Assembly: GCA_041600415.1 (NCBI GenBank) | Contig: JBFIKF010000003.1 | Location: 248,001-312,000 of the forward strand | DNA length: 64,000 nucleotides | Direction: 5' to 3' | Origin: JBFJKD01 sp041600415 | GTDB taxonomy: Bacteria; Pseudomonadota; Gammaproteobacteria; Pseudomonadales; Porticoccaceae | Made by a program: the position numbers and the translations under genes | The notes under the pieces: model-generated | The model's database searches: none | Told to the model about the DNA's origin: nothing | The model's input: only the letters and a program-made list of their open reading frames with translations | In this document: one piece after another, positions 17,221-26,645 of the stretch | Layout: every line of letters begins with the position of its first letter | How positions within the stretch are numbered: the stretch's first letter is position 1

Positions 17221-18786
17221 TTAATTGACCTGCCGCTGGCGTCCCAACCAGTAAGGTTTACGCAATTCCGTTTTTAACACCTTGCCCACCCCAGAGAGCG
17301 GCAGCGGCTGTGTCTGGATAGACACCGTGCGGGGACATTTAAAGCCTCCGAGAAGCCCCTTACAGTGGGCGATAACCTCCTGCTCGGACAGAGTCTGGCC
17401 AACGTGGGGCACCACCACAGCATGCACCGCCTCCCCCCACTCGTCGTGGGGAACACCAAATACAGCGCACTCACTGACCACAGCCATTTGCGCAATACAG
17501 TTTTCCACTTCCACGCAGTACACGTTTTCGCCGCCAGTAACCACCATATCCTTGATGCGATCAACGATGTACACAAACCCCTCGGCATCCAGGTAGGCGG
17601 CATCGCCGGTGTGATACCAACCGCCTCGCAAGGCCTGCGCGGTCGCTTCCGGATTATTCCAGTAACCCTGCATCACCATCGGTCCGCGCAGGACAATTTC
17701 GCCGATCTCCCCCGTCGCCACGGGCTCATCGTTGGCGTCGACTATTCGTAGTTCAGCATTGGCGATGGCCCGCCCACAGGAAGCCATGCGTCCGGCATCC
17801 GGGCCGTCCAGTACGTGATAACGAGAGGGGAGAAACGTTGCCGCGGGGGATAACTCGGTCATACCGTACGACTGGTTAAACTGTATGCCGGGCAGAGCAA
17901 TCAATGCGTCGCGCATCAGGGTTTGCGGCATCGGCGACGCGCCGTAGGTAATCGCGACGAGACTGGTTAAATCAAATTTGTGCAAATCAGGGTGATGCAC
18001 CAGACGGTTAATCATGGTTGGCACCAGCAATACGTTGGTCACGCGGTGCGCCTCAATCGCCCGCAACAACGCAGTGACGTCAAAGGTCGGCAGAATAATA
18101 TTTCTGGTTTGGCCGGTCACCAGGGTGTATACCCGCGAAGCGCCCGCCGCGTGAAACAGCGGGGTAGCATGCAGATACACGGTTTCATCGGTAAATACAT
18201 AGTTGGCGATGCTACCCATGGCGTTAACCATCAGGTTGCGATGGGATAATGCAACGCCCTTGGGCAACCCGGTGGTACCTCCCGTATATACAATGGCGGC
18301 CAGATCTTCGTAACCCCGCCATTGATCCTGCGCCGCTGAGTGCTCGGCAATCAGACGCTCATAATCGCTGCCACCAGATTCCTCGTATACGCTGTCAGGA
18401 TCAAAATACAATACTGTTTCAAGTCCGCTGGTGTCCTTGCGCAACGTTTCGACCACTTCCTGGAAGCCGCGCTCCGCAATTAAAATTCGCGCACCGGAAT
18501 CGTTCAGAATATGCGCCAATTCCGCCACAGCGAGACGATGATTAAGAGGCACCACCACGCCGCCAGACCAGGGGACCGCATAGTAAAATTCAAAATACTC
18601 GGGGCGATTGTGCGCCAGCATCGCCACCCGATCGCCCGCCCGCAAGCCGAGACTCGTCAAACCTGCGGCCAACCGCGCCGCGCGCAGACTGAATTCCGTC
18701 CAGGTAAGACTGTAGTCGCCACAGATAATGGCGGTATCCGACGGGCGTTGTTGTAATGCGCGATGCAGCGCCTGAGTAAGATGCAT
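17221..18786 (-). CDS. Long-chain fatty-acid-CoA ligase-like AMP-binding protein
   Basis: A 521-residue adenylate-forming enzyme that activates a carboxylic acid to its CoA thioester with ATP. Seen: P-loop-like YTGGTTGLPKGVALSH, then YGMTELSP, GWYHTGDAAYLD and DRIKDMVVTGGENVYCVEVE, and the C-terminal lysine region PLSGVGKVLKTELR. Length and motifs fit medium/long-chain acyl-CoA synthetases; the substrate is unknown. The frame extends to a TTG at 18801, but ATG at 18786 is preferred. It faces the CPXCG gene. Confidence 0.88.
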   Translation of the reverse strand: MHLTQALHRALQQRPSDTAIICGDYSLTWTEFSLRAARLAAGLTSLGLRAGDRVAMLAHNRPEYFEFYYAVPWSGGVVVPLNHRLAVAELAHILNDSGARILIAERGFQEVVETLRKDTSGLETVLYFDPDSVYEESGGSDYERLIAEHSAAQDQWRGYEDLAAIVYTGGTTGLPKGVALSHRNLMVNAMGSIANYVFTDETVYLHATPLFHAAGASRVYTLVTGQTRNIILPTFDVTALLRAIEAHRVTNVLLVPTMINRLVHHPDLHKFDLTSLVAITYGASPMPQTLMRDALIALPGIQFNQSYGMTELSPAATFLPSRYHVLDGPDAGRMASCGRAIANAELRIVDANDEPVATGEIGEIVLRGPMVMQGYWNNPEATAQALRGGWYHTGDAAYLDAEGFVYIVDRIKDMVVTGGENVYCVEVENCIAQMAVVSECAVFGVPHDEWGEAVHAVVVPHVGQTLSEQEVIAHCKGLLGGFKCPRTVSIQTQPLPLSGVGKVLKTELRKPYWLGRQRQVN

Positions 18787-19087
18787 GGCAGCCGTGGCCA
18801 AAATTTAAAGGGAGCTATGGTAGCGTAATCGCCGCCGCCTTCCTATTGATCGGCCACAACGCTGCCGACAGACAACATGGGCTCGCCTGCATAGCAAACC
18901 GCGTGACAAGAGCCATAGTTTTCACGTATTTTGGACACCCTGCTTTTTGCCTCTCGCGTGAGTCCGTTTCCACCGCGCCACCCGGATTGTCTGAAAGCTG
19001 CTGACAGGCATAGCTCGCTACGCTATAGCCCCACTGAGCGCAGGATCACCCATGTGAGACAACTATTATGACCCAGATGAGAACAAC
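18787..19087. other. Intergenic region between divergent lipid genes
   Basis: About 300 bp. The only structure I see is the inverted repeat ATAGC-N7-GCTAT at 19010-19026. No clear promoter hexamers were recognised for either neighbour. Confidence 0.35.
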
Positions 19088-19906
19088 ATGAGCCACGACC
19101 CAAAATACGATCTGTCCGGAAAAATTGCCCTGGTGACAGGCGCCACGGCTTTCATTGGCCGTGCCGTCGCGCTGCGACTCGCCCAACTCGGGGCCGAGGT
19201 GGTGGTTAACGGCCGCAACCCGGAAACCGGACAACACGTAGTGCAAGAAATTGAAGCCGCTGGCGGTCGCGCGCATTTTGCACAGGCGGACATTACTGAC
19301 GGCGAACAAATTGAAGCCATGGTCGAGCAGGTGGTGACCGAAATCGGCAACATCGACATTCTGGTGGCCAGTGGAGCCGCCGCCAGCAACGACTCCCTGC
19401 CCTTTCGGTTGTTTCAGGATATGGACCACGCCGATATGGATCACTACATCAGAAGCCACTGGCTGAGCCGCGCCTACACCCTGCAGGCGGTAGCGCGACA
19501 TATGGCTGCTAATGGCGGTGGCAAAATGGTCATGTTGGGTACCGATGCGGGACGCGTCGCGACGGTTGGCGAGTCGATGATCGGCGGCGCCACCAGCGCC
19601 ATGATGCAGATGTGTCGCTCCCTGGCGCGCGAGTTGGGACGCAAGAATATTCGTATTAACGTGGTGTCCATGAGTTTTATTTCGGATGCGATTCCCCGCT
19701 GGGGTCAAAGTTCCGACCCGCTGGCGGACAAAACGGACGCACAGGGCAATAAAAAAGGCATGCTGGAAGGGTTACGCAAGCGCATGATTTTCGATGTCAC
19801 CACGGAAGATATCGCGGAGGCGGCCGCCTTTTTTGCCAGTCCGGCCTCCGACGCGATAACGGGACAGACGTTAAGCGTAAACGGTGGCTTATCGACCCCC
19901 GGTTGA
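19088..19906 (+). CDS. Atypical short-chain dehydrogenase/reductase
   Basis: A 272-residue Rossmann protein of the classical SDR layout: VTGATAFIGRA at 17-25, DITDGEQIEAMV, INVVSMSF after the helix, and TGQTLSVNGGL at the end. Key residues are missing. The YxxxK region reads GESMIGGATSA (161-171), with neither Tyr nor Lys; the NNAG motif is replaced by VASGAAAS; the cofactor loop lacks the middle glycine. It may not be an oxidoreductase, or may act in a heteromeric pair. The fold is sure, the activity is not. Confidence 0.8.
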   Translation: MSHDPKYDLSGKIALVTGATAFIGRAVALRLAQLGAEVVVNGRNPETGQHVVQEIEAAGGRAHFAQADITDGEQIEAMVEQVVTEIGNIDILVASGAAASNDSLPFRLFQDMDHADMDHYIRSHWLSRAYTLQAVARHMAANGGGKMVMLGTDAGRVATVGESMIGGATSAMMQMCRSLARELGRKNIRINVVSMSFISDAIPRWGQSSDPLADKTDAQGNKKGMLEGLRKRMIFDVTTEDIAEAAAFFASPASDAITGQTLSVNGGLSTPG

Positions 19907-19914
19907 CCTTTTGT

Positions 19915-19937
19915 GCCGACCGCGCATAATGGTCGGC
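19915..19937 (+). terminator. Possible hairpin terminator after the SDR gene
   Basis: GCCGACC and GGTCGGC form a 7-bp stem with a 9-nt loop just after the stop codon at 19906. The T-run that follows is weak. Confidence 0.4.
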
Positions 19938-20024
19938 CGCGCTGTTTGTACTGCACCGGGTCGATCTCTATCTAACTGCCTGATTTAGTCAGACAAATTA
20001 TAAATAAATCAACTGGTTAGGATT

Positions 20025-20273
20025 ATGGACAAAAGGAAAAGCGCTGGTGCGGTGCCCAGTAACCTACGGGAAATTCTGACCGATAAGCAACTGTGTGCGC
20101 TGCAACGCCTGGCGGTCTTCGGCTGGCAACTGCGCTTCGTACGCAAACCTCAATCTCAGCACCCCATTCCCTTCGTAGGCAGCGACGAAACCGATACATT
20201 CGCGATTCTGGACGACGATGGCGAACTGTTTCGCCAACCCCATATTCAGATTCGCTCCAGCAACGGCACCTAG
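20025..20273 (+). CDS. Small conserved hypothetical protein
   Basis: An 82-residue cytoplasmic protein without membrane segments. It has LREILTDKQLCALQRLAVFGW (as a helix), then RFVRKPQ and an acidic patch, AILDDDGEL. I recall similar short gammaproteobacterial proteins but no function. ATG at 20025 follows TTAGGAT. It is convergent with the antiporter gene. Confidence 0.6.
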   Translation: MDKRKSAGAVPSNLREILTDKQLCALQRLAVFGWQLRFVRKPQSQHPIPFVGSDETDTFAILDDDGELFRQPHIQIRSSNGT

Positions 20274-20319
20274 GTTACCCACCAGGTCAGGCGTCTAGGC
20301 TGCGCTGACTCCAACCCTC

Positions 20320-21585
20320 TTAACCTCCCCGCCCCGACGCCTGCGCGGCGAGGAAGTAAGGCTTCCAGAGTTTAATCGTGATCGGAACCGCAAGGTTCAA
20401 CCAGAAAGCGGTAATCATCAGGGTATAAAATGCTTCCTTGGTAAATATACTGTGCTCCACATAGGCGATATCCATCACCACAAACGCCAGTTCGGCACGC
20501 CCCAGCATACCAAACCCAATCATCATGGCCTCCGCGAACGTGAAGCCGCCGATGTAACGCGCCGCCAACGCCGCCGAGGTGATCTGCCCAATAATCAGCC
20601 CCGCGGTCAGCACCAGAGTTTCGGGTATCACCGCAACAACCGTGGTCCACTCAAATATCAGCTTGGCCCCCAGATCCACGAAAAATACCGGGCCGATCCA
20701 GGAAAACGCCACATTATCGATAATGCGCTTGTTGTTATGGTACATCTGCGTGTTGTTGTCTTCCGTCAGGCGAAAGTATTCTTCCTTGAGGATTAAACCC
20801 GCCATATAGGCCCCAATAGCCGGGTGCAAACCAAAAAAATGCGCGAGGATGCCAATCGTCACTGCGAGCAACAGCATCGCCAGCGTGGCGTGCTCACCGC
20901 TACCCACAGACAGAAAATGCCGCACGCCGTAAGACCTCAGGAAAGGTACGTGACGCATCACCGAGTGACGCATATCGTGGGGAAACAACCAGCCGCCAAT
21001 AACGGCAATCACGACAAAAAATGCCAGCGCCTTGAGTACCACAATCTCGATCTCAAGCACGCTCAGGCCGCCACCTCCCAGGGCCAACGGTAGCAGAATA
21101 GCCACCAGTGCCAGTGACGCAATAGAATCGAGTACCGCCGAAGTCATAATCCCGGTGGCCACTCTGGAAGACTGTAGTCCCTCAGCTTTAAGCGATACCA
21201 TGGTCAACGACACCGCTGTCGCCGTCATGGCAAGCCCCACCAGCAGCGCCATATTGCGATCATGCCAAAAATACACCGCCACGGAATACGCTATGGTGAA
21301 CGGCACCAGCGCGCCAAAAAAGGCTATTCCCCAGGCGCGTTTTACGGTTTTTAGAAAATTATCGGTACTTTCCTCAAAACCCAGCGCAAACATAATCAGA
21401 ATGATGCCCACTTCGGAAAAACCCTGAATAAACGCCGTACTCTCCACCGGCAACCAGCCGATGTTTACCATCAGGCAACCGAACGCGAGAAAATACAGCA
21501 CCGGAGTTAATTTCGTCCTGTTGGCCAGAAAACCGGCGATATACACACCGCCCCAGATCAACGCGAGATGGGTAAGGTCTTCCAC
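20320..21585 (-). CDS. CPA2-type cation:proton antiporter
   Basis: A 421-residue inner-membrane protein with about 12-13 hydrophobic segments, matching the Na+/H+ exchanger domain of the Kef/CPA2 group. Seen: IILIMFALGFEEST near residue 60, GLAMTATAVSLTMVSLKAEG and FGMLGRAELAFVVMD in the second half. It ends after the transport domain and lacks the TrkA-N domain that gates KefB/KefC, so K+ efflux regulation by glutathione is unlikely. The start is GTG at 21585 with GGGAGA about 11 bp upstream. The ion specificity is unknown. Confidence 0.88.
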   Translation of the reverse strand: MEDLTHLALIWGGVYIAGFLANRTKLTPVLYFLAFGCLMVNIGWLPVESTAFIQGFSEVGIILIMFALGFEESTDNFLKTVKRAWGIAFFGALVPFTIAYSVAVYFWHDRNMALLVGLAMTATAVSLTMVSLKAEGLQSSRVATGIMTSAVLDSIASLALVAILLPLALGGGGLSVLEIEIVVLKALAFFVVIAVIGGWLFPHDMRHSVMRHVPFLRSYGVRHFLSVGSGEHATLAMLLLAVTIGILAHFFGLHPAIGAYMAGLILKEEYFRLTEDNNTQMYHNNKRIIDNVAFSWIGPVFFVDLGAKLIFEWTTVVAVIPETLVLTAGLIIGQITSAALAARYIGGFTFAEAMMIGFGMLGRAELAFVVMDIAYVEHSIFTKEAFYTLMITAFWLNLAVPITIKLWKPYFLAAQASGRGG

Positions 21586-21776
21586 GGTTATTTAAATCTC
21601 CCCTGTCGAATGGTCCATTATGGGCTGCCTGACCGGTGATGCCCATGCACTGGATCAAGTACGCCCTGAAACTTACACCGGTCACCCGATGTCCAAAGGC
21701 AGGTACAAACGCCTGGAATTCCCCTGCGAAGCGGATTATAAATGGCGTAGCGCACTGGTGCGGGAGGCACAACACC

Positions 21777-22442
21777 ATGATCCACCATCGGAAAAGAATT
21801 TGTGCACAATGGGTACTGACCAGCCTGCTGGTTTGCCTGCCGGTCACGGGGGCGTTCGCGGCGGAGGGAATTATCTATAAATCCACCGACGCCGCGGGTC
21901 ATATATTTTACGGGGATGACCCTCTACCTGGCGCGGTAAAGGTGGAAATTGTACGTATTCGCTCAACGGCCGATCTGGGCAAAGACGCACTGGCCACGCA
22001 GCACGCCGCACTGGAGCAGCTCGCAGCCACGACCAAACGCCTGCAGGACGACCGTAAGGAGCGTGAAAAAACGCGCCTGGAGGCCGCTGAAAGGCAGCGG
22101 GAGGCCGAGGTTCAGTATTACACTACAGCGCCACCGCTCGCGCTAAATCGCCCCTATTACGACGAGGGCGGCTACCCTGCCTACTATCCAGCTGGCTACT
22201 ACCCACCCGGCTATTACGGCCGCGAATACCATCAGGATGTACATTACGGAGCGAACTGGGGTTCTTCCAAATGGCGTATTGGCGTCTATTACGGGGGCGA
22301 GCACACCAACAGCCACAATCCCCATGGTTACGGTGGACACCACAGATCTGGGCGTGACCATGGTTCCCAACACGGCAATGACCCCTTGCAACCGCCTCTG
22401 CGTCAACCATCGGGTCATAAAGCGCCAGGCAGGTTTGAGTAG
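21777..22442 (+). CDS. Exported DUF4124-like protein with Gly/Tyr/His-rich tail
   Basis: A 221-residue protein. Signal peptide MIHHRKRICAQWVLTSLL to AFA, then a short domain with YKSTDAAGHIFYGDDPLPGA resembling the DUF4124 pattern of periplasmic proteins. A charged helix follows (about residues 75-120, many Arg/Glu), then a low-complexity tail rich in Tyr, Gly, Pro and His. The frame is open further upstream to 21636, but GGGAGG lies 9 bp before ATG at 21777 and only that start gives a signal peptide. Function unknown. Confidence 0.65.
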   Translation: MIHHRKRICAQWVLTSLLVCLPVTGAFAAEGIIYKSTDAAGHIFYGDDPLPGAVKVEIVRIRSTADLGKDALATQHAALEQLAATTKRLQDDRKEREKTRLEAAERQREAEVQYYTTAPPLALNRPYYDEGGYPAYYPAGYYPPGYYGREYHQDVHYGANWGSSKWRIGVYYGGEHTNSHNPHGYGGHHRSGRDHGSQHGNDPLQPPLRQPSGHKAPGRFE

Positions 22443-22479
22443 TTGATCGTGGAGCACTCAACCGTCTTTATCGCCACCC

Positions 22480-23079
22480 TCAGTTAATGTGGCCATAATC
22501 CAGATCACCCAGTAGCGACTCGCGAATATCATCGGCAACGACCTCCCCCGCCAACAGGTAGGCTGGGTGATCGCAGCCAAATGCCAGACTTGCCCCGGAT
22601 TTCAGGCCGTGGATCATCGCTGGCGTTAATTCAAATCGCAAAAAATGTACCGCGGAAGTCTTGTCCATGGTCGAGCGATCCATATCTTCATCGGCGATGG
22701 GAAAAACTTTGTCAAAACCATCCACGCGCGCCCACACTTTGTCCTCTATACCCAGTAACTGTGTCAACTTTTCCTGGCGCTCCGCCACATCTTCGTATTC
22801 GATCATAAACGTGGCTTTCCAGTTGCAGCCGTCGGAAATTAACGGGTTATAGGCATCCAGTTCCTCCTGAATACCCGCCGCCTCGAACACCCGCTCAATG
22901 CGCAGCATTTCCTGAATCTGATACTGAATGGTCAAACGATCTTCAAAATACAGCCGCGCGTGTTCACCCAGAGACACCTGACGATGCTTCTTGTGGGCCA
23001 GCACCTGGTGACGAAACTCCGGGCGGCGTTCCGCGTACTCTTCCAGGGACCACAAATCCTTACGTGATAACTTGTTCAC
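22480..23079 (-). CDS. DUF3501 family protein
   Basis: A 199-residue cytoplasmic protein. KLSRKDLWSLEEYAERRPEF at the N-terminus and IQYQIQEMLRIERVFE are typical of DUF3501. The family regularly accompanies the rubrerythrin and Hdr-like Fe-S genes found immediately upstream here. Its role is unknown, presumably in peroxide defence. An ATG at 23130 is in frame but overlaps the upstream gene; GTG at 23079 has GAGGAG 7 bp away and is preferred. Confidence 0.8.
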   Translation of the reverse strand: MNKLSRKDLWSLEEYAERRPEFRHQVLAHKKHRQVSLGEHARLYFEDRLTIQYQIQEMLRIERVFEAAGIQEELDAYNPLISDGCNWKATFMIEYEDVAERQEKLTQLLGIEDKVWARVDGFDKVFPIADEDMDRSTMDKTSAVHFLRFELTPAMIHGLKSGASLAFGCDHPAYLLAGEVVADDIRESLLGDLDYGHIN

Positions 23080-23119
23080 TACAATCTCCTCAGCAATTGA
23101 TTCGGGCTTAAACAACCAC

Positions 23120-24460
23120 TCACAATCCATAGGCTTTGCGCAGCAAGGTGATGGGATGCTCAGGTTTTTCGTCCCGTTCAGCCAGATTCGCGATATGGCT
23201 GGCCGCCATCGGGCAATCGCTCGCCAGATGATCTGATTTAAGTTCGTTAACTTTACGCACCACCGGGCGCGCTATTTTTACCGCTTTGTCGTAGGTTTCG
23301 CGCTTTACCGCATAAGTACCGTCGTGGCCGGAGCAGCGTTCCTGCGCGTGCACCGTGGTGTCCGGAATTAAATTGAGAATATCGCGGGTCTTCAGACCGA
23401 TATTCTGCACCCGTAAATGACAGGCCACGTGATAACTGATGTCCCCCAGACCCTGTGCGAATTCGGTATTCAGGAGACCTGCTTTGTGGCGCAAAAACAG
23501 GTACTCGAAGGGATCAAAAAAGGCTTTTTGCACTTTGAGCACCTCTTCGTCATCGGGAAACATCAGTGGTAATTCCTGCTTGAACATCAACACGCAGGAG
23601 GGTACCGGCGCAATCAGGTCATAGCCCTCGTCCACCAGTTTGGCCAACACCGGAATATTCGCTTCCTTGGCGCGCACCACCGCATTCAGATCCCCCAGTT
23701 CAAGCTTGGGCATACCGCAGCACTGCTCTTTGGGGACCACTTCAATATGAATACCGTTGTGCTGAAACACCCTGTAAAAATCGTCCCCCAGATGTGGGCT
23801 GTTGTAGTTACCGTAACAGGTGACAAACATCGCCACTTTACCGGAGGTCTTGCCTGCGCTTTGGGCAGGCAACGTTTTGGTGAGTGTTTTTACGCGTTTG
23901 CGTAGCGTTTTGCTGTGATATTCAGGCACCGGTGCTTTTGCATGTACACCCAGTGTGCCCTGCAACGCCTTGCGGAACAGACCGTTGCGGTTGAGTGCGT
24001 TGACGGTCACGTCCACCAACGGGATGGTCGCCAGCTTGCCAACCCGATCCGTACTGGTCAGGTTGCGGTCCCGAAAAGACGCGCCGTTTTCTTTAAAATT
24101 GACCGCCTTGGCCCGCAGCATCAGGTGAGGAAAATCCACATTCCACTCATGTGGGGGAACGTAGGGGCATTTACTCATGTAGCACATGTCGCACATATAG
24201 CACTGCTCAACCACCTTGTGGTAGTCGGCTAAATCCACGCCATCGACTTCCATGGTGTCTGATTCGTCCACCAGGTCGAATAACGTTGGAAAAGCATCGC
24301 ACAGGCTAACGCAGCGACGGCAGCCGTGACAGATGTCGAACACTCGCTCCAGCTCCTGATTGAGATTGTCGCGATCCCAAAACTGAGGTGTCTGCCACTC
24401 AATGGGATGGCGCGTGGGCGCCTCCAGGCTACCTTCCCGGAATTTCGAATCGTTACTCAT
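23120..24460 (-). CDS. Heterodisulfide-reductase-related (Fe-S)-binding protein (GlpC/HdrD-like)
   Basis: A 446-residue protein. Two N-terminal ferredoxin-type clusters are indicated by CHGCRRCVSLC and CYMCDMCYMSKCPYVPP. Two cysteine-rich CCG-type regions follow: EQCCGMPKLELGD and, near 370-385, HVACHLRVQ ... ERCSGHDG. This is the plan of GlpC/HdrD subunits that pass electrons between carriers and thiols or quinones. The gene sits between rubrerythrin and DUF3501, so it may feed electrons to the peroxidase; that is inference. No membrane segments. Confidence 0.85.
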   Translation of the reverse strand: MSNDSKFREGSLEAPTRHPIEWQTPQFWDRDNLNQELERVFDICHGCRRCVSLCDAFPTLFDLVDESDTMEVDGVDLADYHKVVEQCYMCDMCYMSKCPYVPPHEWNVDFPHLMLRAKAVNFKENGASFRDRNLTSTDRVGKLATIPLVDVTVNALNRNGLFRKALQGTLGVHAKAPVPEYHSKTLRKRVKTLTKTLPAQSAGKTSGKVAMFVTCYGNYNSPHLGDDFYRVFQHNGIHIEVVPKEQCCGMPKLELGDLNAVVRAKEANIPVLAKLVDEGYDLIAPVPSCVLMFKQELPLMFPDDEEVLKVQKAFFDPFEYLFLRHKAGLLNTEFAQGLGDISYHVACHLRVQNIGLKTRDILNLIPDTTVHAQERCSGHDGTYAVKRETYDKAVKIARPVVRKVNELKSDHLASDCPMAASHIANLAERDEKPEHPITLLRKAYGL

Positions 24461-24556
24461 AACCTGTCTCTTGTGAGTCGAAAGTCACGGGGTCGCCACA
24501 ACCCGCGTCGCGAGCCCCGTGATGGTTTTGGACGTCAGTCCCTGGTTACCAGACTC

Positions 24557-24976
24557 TCAGGCGTCGAGACTATCCAGCGCCTTCTGGAAGCGATTCGCGT
24601 GACTGCGTTCTGCTTTGGCCAGAGTCTCAAACCAGTCGGCGATTTCGTCAAACCCTTCACCGCGCGCGCTTTTTGCCATGCCCGGATACATATCGGTGTA
24701 TTCGTGGGTCTCGCCCGCAATCGCTGCTTTCAGGTTATCGGACGTTGGGCCGATAGGTAGCCCGGTCGCCGGGTCACCGACCGTTTCCAGATATTCCAGA
24801 TGACCGTGCGCATGCCCGGTTTCACCTTCGGCAGTGGAACGAAACACAGCGGCCACATCGTTGTAACCTTCGACGTCCGCCTTGGCGGCGAAATACAAAT
24901 AGCGGCGATTAGCCTGGGATTCGCCAGCAAAGGCGTCTTTCAGGTTGGTTTCAGTTTTTGTTCCTTTGAGAGACAT
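24557..24976 (-). CDS. Rubrerythrin (diiron domain only)
   Basis: A 139-residue four-helix diiron protein that reduces hydrogen peroxide. Ligand motifs are visible as AGESQANRRYLYFA, AEGETGHAHGHLEYL, AGETHEYTDMYP and AKAERSHANRF, giving the glutamates and ExxH pairs. There is no C-terminal rubredoxin domain, so electrons must come from another protein. AGGAG lies 6 bp before ATG. It is the first gene of a probable rubrerythrin - Fe-S protein - DUF3501 operon and is divergent from oxyR. Confidence 0.92.
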   Translation of the reverse strand: MSLKGTKTETNLKDAFAGESQANRRYLYFAAKADVEGYNDVAAVFRSTAEGETGHAHGHLEYLETVGDPATGLPIGPTSDNLKAAIAGETHEYTDMYPGMAKSARGEGFDEIADWFETLAKAERSHANRFQKALDSLDA

Positions 24977-25114
24977 GCTTCTACTCCTGATCGTGGTTAT
25001 GGTAGCTCTGTGTGAGCCATTTTTAACATCAGCCTTAGCGGCTTGTGGTTACCTTAGTGATTTAGTTACAATCGGTAAAGTGAATTTTTTAAATTATTTT
25101 GATCGGATTTATCG

Positions 25115-26029
25115 ATGGCAATAAAACCTACCCTGAAACAACTGAAATATTTTTGTTCTGTTGCCGAAACGCTGCACTTTGGCAACGCCGCCAAAGCCTG
25201 TCACGTTACGCAATCCACCCTTAGCGCTGGCATTCACGAACTGGAACAGACTCTGGGTGTCGCGCTCCTTGAGCGCAGCAACAAATCGGTGATGATTACC
25301 GCCGCCGGTGAGCAGGTAGTTACCAGAGCCCGCCATATTCTGGCCGACGTCGAAGCGCTGGTCGAACAGGCTGCCCAATCGCTGGAACCGTTTAGTAATC
25401 GCATTCGGCTCGGGGTCATACCCACAATCGCGCCTTTTGTCCTGCCCGATACTTTGCGCCGACTGCGTCAGGATTATCCGCAGCTACAACTGCTGATACG
25501 CGAGGATCTGTCGGAAAATTTGGTCAATCTGTTACAGATGGGAGAACTTGACCTGATCCTGCTGGCGCTGCCCTACCCCATGACCAACGTCACCGTGGAG
25601 CATCTGTTCGAGGACCCCTTTTTACTGGCCTGCCCCAAACAGCATCCCCTCGGTAAAATCGAACATCTCAAAACCAAGGACCTCAAAGGCCACGACATTC
25701 TGTTGCTCGAACAGGGTCACTGCCTGCGCGACCACGCACTGGAGGCCTGCAAACTGATTGATCGCCAGGTGTCCCTGTCGTTTGAAGCCACCAGCCTGCA
25801 TACCATTGTGCCCATGGTCGCCAGCGGCGTCGGCGTCACCCTATTGCCGCAAATGGCAGTGGACACCGGTATTTTGTCCGGCTTTGGCAATATTGATACC
25901 AAATCCTTCAGCGAAAAAAAAGTGTTGCGTTCAATCGATCTGGCGTGGCGTAAAAATAGTCCTCGAGAAAGCGAGTACCGCCTGCTGGCAAAGTATTTTG
26001 CGCGGCGTCCCCGCGCCAGCGGCGCCTGA
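25115..26029 (+). CDS. oxyR: Hydrogen-peroxide-sensing LysR-type regulator OxyR
   Basis: A 304-residue LysR regulator. The N-terminal helix-turn-helix is at about 18-40 (LHFGNAAKACHVTQSTLSAG). The sensor cysteines are C203 and C212 in GHCLRDHALEAC, the C-x8-C arrangement and local sequence of OxyR. It should activate antioxidant genes when these form a disulfide. The 138-bp gap to the divergent rubrerythrin gene is A+T-rich and is the natural place for OxyR binding, though I could not fit the full ATAG-based operator by eye. Confidence 0.93.
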   Translation: MAIKPTLKQLKYFCSVAETLHFGNAAKACHVTQSTLSAGIHELEQTLGVALLERSNKSVMITAAGEQVVTRARHILADVEALVEQAAQSLEPFSNRIRLGVIPTIAPFVLPDTLRRLRQDYPQLQLLIREDLSENLVNLLQMGELDLILLALPYPMTNVTVEHLFEDPFLLACPKQHPLGKIEHLKTKDLKGHDILLLEQGHCLRDHALEACKLIDRQVSLSFEATSLHTIVPMVASGVGVTLLPQMAVDTGILSGFGNIDTKSFSEKKVLRSIDLAWRKNSPRESEYRLLAKYFARRPRASGA

Positions 26030-26047
26030 CAGTCCGCCCAGGAAAAA

Positions 26048-26087
26048 ATAAACCCCCGGTCATGGGTGATGACCGAGGGCTTATTTG
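26048..26087. terminator. Bidirectional terminator between oxyR and cold-shock gene
   Basis: CCCCCGGTCAT and ATGACCGAGGG form an 11-bp stem (one mismatch) around GGGTG, preceded by AATAAA and followed by TTATTT. It serves the two convergent genes. Confidence 0.85.
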
Positions 26088-26133
26088 GAGAGCGTTTACC
26101 GCCGGACCGGATAGGATCCGACGCGCAAATCAA

Positions 26134-26340
26134 TCAAACAGGTGTAACGTTTTCCGCTTGCGGGCCTTTCTGACCCTGGGTAACTTCGAACTGTACCCGT
26201 TGGCCTTCGTTCAGGGTTTTGAAGCCGTCGCCAACAATAGAGCGGAAGTGAACAAATACGTCGGGGCCATTTTCTTGCTCAATAAAGCCGAAACCTTTGT
26301 CCGCGTTGAACCATTTAACTGTGCCAGTAGTAGTAGCCAT
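26134..26340 (-). CDS. Cold-shock domain protein (CspA family)
   Basis: A 68-residue single cold-shock domain that binds single-stranded RNA/DNA. RNP1 appears as KGFGFIE and RNP2 as VFVHFRSI; TGTVKWFNADKGFGFI is the canonical N-terminus. The upstream 60 bp are very A+T-rich, with a TATATATA run, and may hold the promoter and leader. Paralogues are usual, so no specific name is given. Confidence 0.95.
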   Translation of the reverse strand: MATTTGTVKWFNADKGFGFIEQENGPDVFVHFRSIVGDGFKTLNEGQRVQFEVTQGQKGPQAENVTPV

Positions 26341-26645
26341 GTTTAAAACCTATATATATAAAAAGTAATATGCCCTAAGTAAAAAAATAAGGCGGTTTAG
26401 CTGAGAAACGCTGGGAGCACATATGGCGACGGGACGAACAATATCTTGCAAAAAACAGTCGTAACGGTGGACATAGAGCAAGCGTGAATCTTCAAGCTGG
26501 CGACACTATAGCGTAAAATCGACGAATGTACAGTAGGGCACACAATAATTTTTGCTCGGTAAAACATGAGCTTTGCGTAGCCAGAGCAGGCGATTACCTG
26601 GCAAATGCGCCCGAATCGACACCTGCCAGATCGGGCCGGACAGCA

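Noticed and set aside
24977..25114. OxyR operator between rubrerythrin and oxyR
   Set aside because: The region is A+T-rich and in the right place, but I could not fit the repeated ATAG-type tetranucleotide pattern, so no site is listed.
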